Source: Desulfitobacterium chlororespirans DSM 11544
GTDB taxonomy: Bacteria; Bacillota; Desulfitobacteriia; Desulfitobacteriales; Desulfitobacteriaceae
Reading direction: 5' to 3'
Assembly (NCBI RefSeq): GCF_900143285.1
Contig: NZ_FRDN01000013.1
Location: 145,303-209,302, forward strand
DNA: 64,000 bases
Shown: piece by piece, positions 25,726 to 33,096 of the stretch
Position numbering within the stretch: the first letter of the stretch is position 1
Layout of the letters: every line of letters starts with the position of its first letter
Notes under the pieces: model-generated
The model's database searches: none
What the model was told of the DNA's origin: nothing
The model's input: only the letters and a program-made list of their open reading frames with translations
Translations under genes and position numbers: made by a program

Positions 25726-26523
25726 CTATAATGCGCGCCGGTACAGGATTCTGGCGGTGCCGTGTTCATCAGGAACGATGTCGGCATCAATCCGGAACAC
25801 GTCGGCCAGCAGCTCCTTTGTGCATATTTCCGAGGGATGGCCCCAGGCCACAATCCTGCAGTCATGGAGTATATAAAGGCAATCGCAAAAGGCGCAAGCC
25901 AGATTCAGCTCGTGGAAGACGGCGAGGACGGTTTTGTTGAGGTTGCGGATGGTTTCCATCAGATGCCATTGGTAGTGAACATCCAAATGATTAGTGGGCT
26001 CATCCAGCAGCAATATATCCGCCCCCTGAACCAGGGAACGGGCAATCAGGACGCGTTGTTTTTCGCCGCCGGACAGGGTGGCAAAACTGCGGTTGGCCGC
26101 CTGGCTCATATTGACGTTTTTCAAGGCCTCCATAGCGAGCTTCTTGTCGTCGGAGGTGTCCCCTTCGAAGAACTTCCGGTGGGGAGACCGCCCCATCAGC
26201 ACCATCTCCATAATGGTGTAGGGGAAATCGGAAGCGTTTTCCTGCCTGAGAACCGTGACCTCCCGGGCCGATTCCTTATAGCTGTAATTCTCAATCTGCC
26301 GGCCGTGGACAAAGACCGTGTTTTTATCCGGCGGCAGAGCCCGGTACACATGCTTGAGCAAGGTGGTTTTGCCGCTGCCGTTAGGGCCGATCAGCCCTAC
26401 AAACTGGTTTTTTCTGACCGAGAGGTTGATTTGATCGAGTATTTTCCGGGAATGGATGGAATAGCTGAGATTTTTTACGTCGATGGCTGTCTGACCGTCA
26501 GCCACCTTCTGCCTGGTCTTCAT
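25726..26523 (-). CDS. ABC ATPase of siderophore/cobalamin importer (FecE/BtuD type)
   Basis: ATPase of about 265 residues. Walker A GPNGSGKTTLL, signature LSGGEKQRVLIARSL, Walker B ILLLDEPTNHLD and H-loop AVFHELNLA are canonical. The start at 26523 (MKTRQKVADG) lies 17 bases after the permease stop and fits the family N-terminus; the in-frame extension to 26667 would overlap the permease. It pairs with the FecCD permease and the binding protein at 24534. Confidence 0.9.
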   Translation of the reverse strand: MKTRQKVADGQTAIDVKNLSYSIHSRKILDQINLSVRKNQFVGLIGPNGSGKTTLLKHVYRALPPDKNTVFVHGRQIENYSYKESAREVTVLRQENASDFPYTIMEMVLMGRSPHRKFFEGDTSDDKKLAMEALKNVNMSQAANRSFATLSGGEKQRVLIARSLVQGADILLLDEPTNHLDVHYQWHLMETIRNLNKTVLAVFHELNLACAFCDCLYILHDCRIVAWGHPSEICTKELLADVFRIDADIVPDEHGTARILYRRAL

Positions 26524-26540
26524 ACCTCTGTTCACCACCT

Positions 26541-27626
26541 CTATCTGGATTTTTTGGTCTGCTGGTAAAGCAGCATCACAAAGAAAGGTCCGCCGCAAAA
26601 AGCGGTTAAAATACCGATGGGCAGTTCTTGGGGGGCCATGACAAAACGCGCCAGCAAATCCATCCACACCAGGAACAGGCTTCCGATCAGAAAAGACAAA
26701 GGAAAGAGGCGGCGGTGGTTGGTGCCGAGGAGGAGCCTTACCACATGGGGAATGACAAAACCCACCAGGCCGATAATCCCGCAGGAGGATACGATCAGCC
26801 CTGTAACCAGGGCGATCACCAGGGTGGTCAGCAGCTTGACCCGCACCACATTGACTCCCAGGCCGATGGCCGTTTCGTCACCCAATGAAATCAGATTATA
26901 AGAGCGGGCGTTTCCCAGGAAGAAAAGCAGGCCGAGCACGCTGCCCAGAAGCGGAATGGCCACATTGTCCCACCGGGCGCCGGCCAGACTGCCCATCATC
27001 CACATGGTGATGCTTCGGGAGGTGTTGACCGCAGACATGGTGATGAAAAACTGGGAGATGGCATTGAGGATAATGGATATGGCCATTCCCGCCAGCACCA
27101 GCCGCGTGTTGTTGGAGGCCACACCCCCGGACATGCCCACCCCGTAGACAAGTGCCATAGATAAAGCCGCTCCCAGAAAAGCAAAGGTCTGCAGCAGCCC
27201 GGTCTGGGCAAAGGTCCCGCCGATGAAAAAACACAGGCTGACCGCTGCCGATGCCCCGCTGGAGACACCCAGTATGTAAGGGTCCGCCAGGACATTTTGG
27301 GTTATGGACTGCATGGCCGCACCGCAGATCGCCAGCCCTCCTCCGGCGGCAATGGCCAAAATGGCTCTCGGCAGACGCAGGTTCCAGACAATGTAGACTG
27401 CCGATTGGACATTGGCATCATCCTGGATTCCGAACAGCTTCATCTTCAGAATATCCAGCACGGTCCTTAAGGACAATTCCGCCGAACCAAAGGCCGTTGC
27501 CACTAAAATGCTGAACACCAGGGAAAGAAACACCAACACCGAGAGAAGAACGAGGCCGAACCTTACCCTGCCGATCAACGAGGAACTGCTTTCTTCGGTA
27601 CTATGCAGAATCGGTCTGCTCAGCAT
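26541..27626 (-). CDS. FecCD/BtuC-family ABC permease
   Basis: Membrane protein of about 361 residues with nine to ten spans. Typical BtuC/FhuB segments: LRLPRAILAIAAGGGLAICGAAMQSITQNVLADPYILGVSSGA near residues 70-115, and GLIVSSCGIIGLVGFVIPHVVRLLLGTNHRRL in the coupling region. AGGAGGTG stands before the ATG at 27626, inside the end of the preceding ABC half-transporter gene (26-bp overlap). Family members carry iron-siderophore, heme or cobalamin. Confidence 0.92.
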   Translation of the reverse strand: MLSRPILHSTEESSSSLIGRVRFGLVLLSVLVFLSLVFSILVATAFGSAELSLRTVLDILKMKLFGIQDDANVQSAVYIVWNLRLPRAILAIAAGGGLAICGAAMQSITQNVLADPYILGVSSGASAAVSLCFFIGGTFAQTGLLQTFAFLGAALSMALVYGVGMSGGVASNNTRLVLAGMAISIILNAISQFFITMSAVNTSRSITMWMMGSLAGARWDNVAIPLLGSVLGLLFFLGNARSYNLISLGDETAIGLGVNVVRVKLLTTLVIALVTGLIVSSCGIIGLVGFVIPHVVRLLLGTNHRRLFPLSFLIGSLFLVWMDLLARFVMAPQELPIGILTAFCGGPFFVMLLYQQTKKSR

Positions 27627-29406
27627 AATCACCTCCTAACAGTTGTACAAAATAGGGACAGTTGGCCACTAATTGCTCATAGGTACCTGTGCCTTCGATT
27701 TGACCGTCCTTAATCACCACGATGCGGTCCGCGCTGCGGATGGTGGAGGCCCGGTGGGCGATAACAATGGTGGCCCTGCCTTTTTTTAAATTGTTGATGG
27801 CCTTATTGAGCTGCCGCTCGGTTTCCGAATCCAGATTGGCCGAGGCCTCGTCCAGAATCAGGAGGGGGGAGTCTTTTAAAAAGGCCTGGGCAATGGCCAG
27901 CCTTTGTTTTTCACCGCCGGAAAGCCGTGTGCCCCGTTCCCCAAGGACCGTGTGCCAGCCCTGAGGCAGCTTTTGAATAAAGCCTTCGGCAAGGGATTTT
28001 TTCAACGCCTCCTTCACCTCCTCCGGCGCAGCGTCATGTTTGGCCAGCAGCAGATTGTCCATGACACTGGCGTTAAACAGGTAGACCTCCTGGGGTACCA
28101 CCGTGATGATCTCGCGCAGAGCCTCCAGGCGCAGGGTCCGGATATCGTGGCCGTTCATGGTGATCCGGCCCCCGTCCACATCCCAAAAGCGCTGCAGCAA
28201 CCGGGCTATGGTGGTTTTTCCGCTGCCCGACGCCCCCACCAGGGCCACCGTTTCCCCCTTGCCCACAGAAAAGCTGATATCCCGGAACAGCACCTGGTTG
28301 GCCGTTTCCCCGTCCTGAGCGGGATAGGTGAAGGATACGGACTCCAAAGCGAGGGTGATATCCCCCTGTTGGCCCTTCTCCGTCCCCATGACCTGGAAAG
28401 CGCTGGCCTCCCCTTTGTCCTCCACCGTGCTTTCCATCTGGAACAATTCAAACAGGCGTTTCGCAGAGCCAAAGATCATACCGTAGTTTATGCTGGTCAG
28501 CAAGGCATCCTGCAAGGGGCCGAAAAATACCGAACATAAGATAAACACCGGCAACAGCCAAACCATATCGGCCGCCCCTTGCATAACCAGGAGGACCGCC
28601 AGGATCTGGCCGCAGAGGCTGCCGACTCCAATAATCATTTGGAAAAGACGGTTTTCATCCCCGCCCCGCAGAGCATAGGCCAGCTGTGCCCTATGGTAAT
28701 CCCGGACCGATTGAGTAAAGCGCTGAAAAAATTGCCTTTGCCACTGGAAGGAAATGATGTCCTTGAGCCCTTGAACACCGTCCACTATGCGCGCATTCAG
28801 AATGGAGAAGTTTTCCCGCATGACATATCCCTGAGCGTTTGCTTTTTTAGCCGCTCTAACCGGGACACATATGAGCACAATCACAAAGGGGATCAAGCCA
28901 AGGGGCAGAAGCGGCGAGATCAGTCCCATGGCAATCAGGGCGGCCAGGGAGATGAGCACCGCCACGATGATCTGCCCCAGGGTATGGGCGTAAAACCATT
29001 CCAACTGCTCAATATCCTCAAGAACGATGCTTGTCAGCTCTCCGCTGTGGCGCCCTTCCAGGGCAGCCGGGGCGATAGCGTCGATCTTGTCATAGGCGGC
29101 ATTGCGCAATTTCGTCAAAATCTTGTAGGTTGTATCGTGTGACACCAGGACATCCAGATAAGAAAAAAGTCCGGAAAGCACAACCAATAGTGAGACCCAA
29201 ATGAACATCTGCCAGATATGATGGGTGTTTCCCATGATGGCGATGCTGATCATATAAGAGGTCAGGAGGCTGATGGCGATGGGGGTGAGTTTGAACAGCA
29301 GATTGCACAGGATGGAAACTACAATATACTTCCACAGCCCTTCAATGTATCTGCACAATTTCAAAGTGTAGCCCACTCGGCCCAGCCCGGATCGGATGTT
29401 ATCCAT
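27601..29406 (-). CDS. ABC half-transporter (membrane + ATPase domains), second of a pair
   Basis: 601 residues. Residues ~1-320 form a six-span exporter-type membrane domain; the rest is an ATPase with GASGSGKTTIARLL, LSGGEKQRLAIAQAFL, LLILDEASANLD and VIAHRAST. No peptidase C39 domain precedes the membrane part, so it does not itself cut a leader peptide. It starts 19 bp after its partner and ends overlapping the FecCD permease. It could export the peptide product or, like YbtPQ/IrtAB, take part in import of a metal-loaded ligand despite the exporter fold. Confidence 0.88.
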   Translation of the reverse strand: MDNIRSGLGRVGYTLKLCRYIEGLWKYIVVSILCNLLFKLTPIAISLLTSYMISIAIMGNTHHIWQMFIWVSLLVVLSGLFSYLDVLVSHDTTYKILTKLRNAAYDKIDAIAPAALEGRHSGELTSIVLEDIEQLEWFYAHTLGQIIVAVLISLAALIAMGLISPLLPLGLIPFVIVLICVPVRAAKKANAQGYVMRENFSILNARIVDGVQGLKDIISFQWQRQFFQRFTQSVRDYHRAQLAYALRGGDENRLFQMIIGVGSLCGQILAVLLVMQGAADMVWLLPVFILCSVFFGPLQDALLTSINYGMIFGSAKRLFELFQMESTVEDKGEASAFQVMGTEKGQQGDITLALESVSFTYPAQDGETANQVLFRDISFSVGKGETVALVGASGSGKTTIARLLQRFWDVDGGRITMNGHDIRTLRLEALREIITVVPQEVYLFNASVMDNLLLAKHDAAPEEVKEALKKSLAEGFIQKLPQGWHTVLGERGTRLSGGEKQRLAIAQAFLKDSPLLILDEASANLDSETERQLNKAINNLKKGRATIVIAHRASTIRSADRIVVIKDGQIEGTGTYEQLVANCPYFVQLLGGDYAEQTDSA

Positions 29407-29425
29407 GATGCGCTCCTTGCTAATT

Positions 29426-31177
29426 TTACTGACATTCCATCTGGGAGCCCATGAGCAGCCGGTAAGGGGCGGAGGCTTCCATCAGCTCTTCATGGGTTCC
29501 CGAATCGACGATTTTGCCCTGCTCCACAACGCAGATCTGCTCGGCCTGCATGATGGTGGACATTCTATGGGCGATCACCAGGGCCGTTTTCCCCTGCAAC
29601 AGCTCATGGAAGCTCTGCTGTATCTCTATTTCGTTCCTCCGGTCAAGGGAAGAGGTGGCTTCATCAAAAATAAGGATGGGGGCGTTCTTCAGGAATGCTC
29701 TGGCGATGGCGATCCGTTGGCGTTCTCCCCCGGAGAACCGGGCGCCCTTTTCCCCCAACAAAGTATCATAACCTTTGGGCAGCTCCTGGATGAAATGATG
29801 AATGTTGGCTTTTTTCGCCGCTGCCACAACCTCCTCAAAGGTGGCGCTGTCCCGGCCGATCCGGATGTTGTCCAGCACGCTTCCGTAAAACAGATGACTG
29901 TCCTGCCAGACGGCGGAGATCAAACCCTGGATTTGCGCAACATTCTTTTCGCTGAGGACTTTATCTCCTATTTGGATGCGGCCGGACCCTACAGGATAAA
30001 AACCGGCCAGCAGGCTGGCTATGGTGGATTTCCCGCTGCCGGAAGGGCCCACAATCGCCATCATCGTTCCCTGGGGAACTGTAAATGAAATATCGTGCAG
30101 CACCTCTCCTTCCGCCTTCGGATAGGCAAAGCACACCTTGTGAAAGACAATGTCGCCGCCACATGATTCAGGCTTCAGAGCAGAGCCAGCCTGGACCTTT
30201 GGCAGCAGGGACAGCCGGACCGGCTCCTCCAGCAAAGCATGGATGGAATAGGAAGCGGTGATGCCCCGGTACCCCATATGCCAGGAGCTGCCCAGCTGCA
30301 TCATCGGCGAAAAACAGGCGCTCACCAGGAACAAAGTGTAGACAAGATAGGCGGAGGCACCACCCCCTGCCGCAGCCTGCACGACGGCCACGGCGATGGA
30401 AAAGGCGCCGCCAAATCTGACCAGAAACTCCATAATCCCCGTTTCCAAAACCGTTATCCGCAATTGGGACATAATGTCCCGGCGCAGTTCTTCCCCTTTG
30501 GCGCGGATGTACTCTCCCCGTCTCCGGTTGGCATTAAAGGCCTTGAGGGTCACCATCCCCTGAATGCTGTCCAGACAGTCGGCATAATACACCGTATGAG
30601 CCTGCCATTCCTTTTCCCCCCGCTCTTTGGTCAGGGAATAAAATAGCATGGGGCAGACAAACAAGCCTATACAGGAGAGCAGGCAGATCAGGGCGGTCAC
30701 TCTGTCCAGCCCCTGCAAAACCACCAGGATGAGGATGGCGTTGGCCGCCGTGGAAATACAGGTGGGCAGATACATGACATAGTAATTGCTCAGCCACTCC
30801 ACCTTGTTGGAGATGGTATTGGCAATATCGCCGGTTCGCTTTTGGGCGGTATAAGCGGGGCCCAGCTGAAACAGCTTCAGCATCAGACCTTCCCGCAGCC
30901 GGGCTTTGATGCCAATGCTGCTTTGGTTGGCCAGATAGGTTTTTTGCTTAACCAGCACAAACCGCATCATCAGAAGGACGGCAATGACGATAAAGGGCTG
31001 CCCGATATGGCTGAAAAAAGGCAGGGGCCGGGCGCCGATCATCATCTCAATAGCAAAAGCCAGACATGCGGCAATGCCGGTTCCCATCAGTGTCACCAGC
31101 AATTCCAGAGCGCTTGCAGCCGCCACAAGGGAGCCGTTCCCCCTGGCGAATTGAATCAGGTTTTTGTTGATGAACAT
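29426..31177 (-). CDS. ABC half-transporter (membrane + ATPase domains), first of a pair
   Basis: 583 residues, exporter fold. Membrane domain about 1-320 with six spans (AASALELLVTLMGTGIAACLAF onward), then an ATPase with GPSGSGKSTIASLL, FSGGERQRIAIARAFL, ILIFDEATSSLD and VIAHRMST. Both proteins of the pair retain catalytic glutamates, so neither ATP site looks degenerate. It begins 19 bases after the regulator stop, so all six minus-strand genes appear to form one transcript. Cargo by context: the modified peptide encoded divergently. Confidence 0.88.
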   Translation of the reverse strand: MFINKNLIQFARGNGSLVAAASALELLVTLMGTGIAACLAFAIEMMIGARPLPFFSHIGQPFIVIAVLLMMRFVLVKQKTYLANQSSIGIKARLREGLMLKLFQLGPAYTAQKRTGDIANTISNKVEWLSNYYVMYLPTCISTAANAILILVVLQGLDRVTALICLLSCIGLFVCPMLFYSLTKERGEKEWQAHTVYYADCLDSIQGMVTLKAFNANRRRGEYIRAKGEELRRDIMSQLRITVLETGIMEFLVRFGGAFSIAVAVVQAAAGGGASAYLVYTLFLVSACFSPMMQLGSSWHMGYRGITASYSIHALLEEPVRLSLLPKVQAGSALKPESCGGDIVFHKVCFAYPKAEGEVLHDISFTVPQGTMMAIVGPSGSGKSTIASLLAGFYPVGSGRIQIGDKVLSEKNVAQIQGLISAVWQDSHLFYGSVLDNIRIGRDSATFEEVVAAAKKANIHHFIQELPKGYDTLLGEKGARFSGGERQRIAIARAFLKNAPILIFDEATSSLDRRNEIEIQQSFHELLQGKTALVIAHRMSTIMQAEQICVVEQGKIVDSGTHEELMEASAPYRLLMGSQMECQ

Positions 31178-31196
31178 AAGGCAACTCCTTAGGGTT

Positions 31197-32570
31197 TTAG
31201 AGCAAATTCGGGTAAAAGGCGTTGATCATTTTTTTGATGGCCCGGGTGTTTTGGGCGCTGGGGAACACCTCCAGCAAGGACAATTTCAAAAACCGGTTGT
31301 TTCTGACCGCCGATGTGCCCTTCAATTCACTGCGTCTCCGCAGATAGGCGATCTTTTCCTCCGCCGTCATGCTGTCGTCATACTGATGGACGATGATAAT
31401 TTCCGGGTCCCTTTTGGCGATTTCACGCCAATCCGTGGCAATGTATCCGGATTTTTTGTCATGAAAAATGTTCTTGCCGCCGGAAAGATGGATAAGGTCA
31501 TTCTCCAGGGTGTCCCCGGCAGAGGTGTAGGGAGCCGCTTTGCCGCCGTCATAAACAAACACCCGCAAATCGTTTTCCACGGTCAGGCAGCGCCTCAGAC
31601 AGGCAATCTCCCTTCGCCATTGTTCAACCAGTTGAACGGCTATATCCCCCACCCGGAACAATTTGCCCAGGTTCAGGATATCCCGGTAGGTGCTTTCCAG
31701 GGTTGCATGGGCGGGAACCGTCCCCTCGTGTATGTATATATTGATGTTGGGCTGCCTGCGTTTGAGGGTTTCCATATTGATGGTCTTTGTCGAGTAGAAA
31801 GAACCGATCACAAGATCCGCCTCTAAATGAATCAGCTCCTCAATGGTGGGCACCCCTTGGTCCTGATAAGTGAGAACAGGTATGGACTCCAGCAGATTCC
31901 TGTAGTGGGGCAGCACATTGGCCAGGGTGGTTTCCGCCGGCGCCACAGCGATCAGCGGCCCGGATACCCCCAGGGCGGCCAGCAGCTCCGCCGTTCCATA
32001 GGAAAGGGGCACCACCCGCTTGGGAGCTGCGGGAGAGGAGATGATCGTGCCCATATTGACCACTGAACGCTCCGAACAGCTGTACATGGAGGAGATTTCC
32101 TTGGACAGATGCAGGTGAAAAGGATCGATCTGTATTTCCTCCAACTTGCTGCGCAGGCGTTCCACATAAGCCCTGCCCACCATAATGCGTTCACCGTTGG
32201 ACATAATGGCTTCCATTCTGTGGTTGTCGGCGTTTCTCACACAATGCAGATAGGCAAGATTGATCATGCAGTTCTTGCTGACCCGGACAAATACCGTGTT
32301 GTCCAGCATTTTCTCCAATTCCAGCAGGCTGCTTTTGCACAGGAAAACCCGGTGTTCATCGTAAAAAAAGGTCTTTTTGTCAACGCTGTCTATGTAGAGA
32401 ACGCAGTCCAGGGGAATGTAAAAATGCTTGTCGTCGATATGCCCCTTGATGGAAAAGGAAAACTGGCGGATGTAATCTACCAGATATTTCAGCCGTTTGT
32501 CCAGGGAGCAGCAATTGATGATAACCTCTGTCTCCTTGATGTTCGGATTCTGGTTAATTGTGACTTTCAT
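31197..32570 (-). CDS. LytTR DNA-binding domain fused to a cytoplasmic siderophore-type binding domain
   Basis: 457 residues, no signal peptide and no membrane span. Residues ~45-145 read as a LytTR DNA-binding domain (IPLDCVLYIDSVDKKTFFYD; SLLELEKMLDNTVFVRVSKN; CMINLAYLHCV; MVGRAYVERLRSKL). Residues ~180-457 read as a FepB/BtuF-type binding domain (KRVVPLSYGTAELLAALGVS; GVPTIEELIHLEADLVIGSF; INIYIHEGTVPAHATLESTY) closest in this window to the lipoprotein at 24534. It is probably a one-component sensor of the imported ligand that controls both divergent operons. It is the first gene of the transport operon and so likely autoregulated. I know of no named family with this architecture. Confidence 0.85.
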   Translation of the reverse strand: MKVTINQNPNIKETEVIINCCSLDKRLKYLVDYIRQFSFSIKGHIDDKHFYIPLDCVLYIDSVDKKTFFYDEHRVFLCKSSLLELEKMLDNTVFVRVSKNCMINLAYLHCVRNADNHRMEAIMSNGERIMVGRAYVERLRSKLEEIQIDPFHLHLSKEISSMYSCSERSVVNMGTIISSPAAPKRVVPLSYGTAELLAALGVSGPLIAVAPAETTLANVLPHYRNLLESIPVLTYQDQGVPTIEELIHLEADLVIGSFYSTKTINMETLKRRQPNINIYIHEGTVPAHATLESTYRDILNLGKLFRVGDIAVQLVEQWRREIACLRRCLTVENDLRVFVYDGGKAAPYTSAGDTLENDLIHLSGGKNIFHDKKSGYIATDWREIAKRDPEIIIVHQYDDSMTAEEKIAYLRRRSELKGTSAVRNNRFLKLSLLEVFPSAQNTRAIKKMINAFYPNLL

Positions 32571-32640
32571 CCCTTAATACCTCTTTCAACACCTCTTTTA
32601 TACTTGGTTGACTGCACTCCACGATGTCTGGATAATCGCC

Positions 32641-32659
32641 AGTTAGCCGAGGCTTACTC
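32641..32659. promoter_or_regulatory. Operator copy 1 at the transport-operon start point
   Basis: AGTTAGCCGAGGCTTACTC, an imperfect inverted repeat (GTTAGC-CGAG-GCTTAC). It lies just downstream of the minus-strand -10 box at 32669-32674. A near-identical copy sits at the divergent promoter (32786). Confidence 0.65.
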
Positions 32660-32668
32660 TTTGTTCTA

Positions 32669-32696
32669 ATTATATTTCTTCCAGCTGGAAGATCAA
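32669..32696 (-). promoter_or_regulatory. Promoter of the regulator/transport operon
   Basis: Minus strand: TTGATC, 16-base spacer, TATAAT. The spacer contains a perfect 14-base palindrome, CTTCCAGCTGGAAG (32678-32691), a second candidate protein site. Confidence 0.6.
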
Positions 32697-32754
32697 TTCT
32701 TTTTTGACCAACTGCCCTAATCCGGCACAGAACAACCAAAATCACTTGAGGGTA

Positions 32755-32781
32755 TTGACGCCTGAAAATAAGTGGTATAAA
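32755..32781 (+). promoter_or_regulatory. Promoter of the precursor-peptide operon
   Basis: TTGACG, 15-base spacer, TATAAA; the start point would fall at about 32788, directly on operator copy 2. The short spacer suggests a regulated promoter. Confidence 0.55.
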
Positions 32782-32785
32782 TTGG

Positions 32786-32804
32786 TGTTAGCCGACGCTA
32801 ACTC
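32786..32804. promoter_or_regulatory. Operator copy 2 at the precursor start point
   Basis: TGTTAGCCGACGCTAACTC with perfect arms GTTAGC and GCTAAC around CGAC. It matches copy 1 at 16 of 18 core positions and lies at the same place relative to its promoter. Confidence 0.7.
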
Positions 32805-32840
32805 AGCTGTCGAAATACACTACGAAGGGAGGTATACCCT

Positions 32841-32918
32841 GTGACTATCGCCATCATCAGTGAAAATCAGCCAAGCACTACCTCTATCAACAACAGCGAT
32901 CATCATCGTATTTGCTAG
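32841..32918 (+). CDS. Candidate RiPP precursor peptide, 25 residues
   Basis: GTG start with AAGGGAGG eight bases upstream; stop TAG at 32916-32918. The peptide begins MTIAIISENQ, has a Ser/Thr/Asn-rich middle (PSTTSIN) and ends NNSDHHRIC, so its only cysteine is the last residue. It is the first gene after the promoter at 32755 and is followed by three maturation genes on the same strand. A C-terminal cysteine is a natural cyclodehydration site for the YcaO enzyme, and the two histidines plus cysteine look metal-binding. No family was recognised; the N-terminus loosely recalls methanobactin precursors (MTxxIA), which may be chance. The gap 32571-33096 holds this gene, both promoters and the hairpin below. 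Confidence 0.72.
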   Translation: MTIAIISENQPSTTSINNSDHHRIC

Positions 32919-32965
32919 TATGACAACGAATCGACTTGCCCTGGAAATGGTTCAGAGGTAAGGGC

Positions 32966-33002
32966 TTAGCCGGGGGTCACCTTCGCCGTGACCTCCGGTT
33001 AA
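32966..33002 (+). terminator. Hairpin between precursor and maturase genes
   Basis: TTAGCCGGGGGTCAC pairs with GTGACCTCCGGTTAA around CTTCGCC, then CTCTATATCTTTCC. The T run is weak, so partial termination, giving more precursor than enzyme message, is the likely role. Confidence 0.55.
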
Positions 33003-33096
33003 CTCTATATCTTTCCCAGGATATCAGTGTGTAAATTAACTATTGTGAGTTTATTCATATATACCCCTGCGTAAATCCGTCTCAAGGAGCGAGTTC

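Noticed and set aside
27601..31177. Bacteriocin exporter with leader peptidase
   Set aside because: No C39 domain or double-glycine-type leader is present in the transporters or precursor.
31197..32570. Response regulator for the LytS-like kinase at 45899
   Set aside because: It has no receiver domain; the partner of its LytTR domain is a binding-protein domain, so it is not a two-component regulator.
32930..32971. 13-codon ORF (MTTNRLALEMVQR) right after the precursor stop, as a second precursor
   Set aside because: No ribosome site, no Cys, and it runs into the hairpin.
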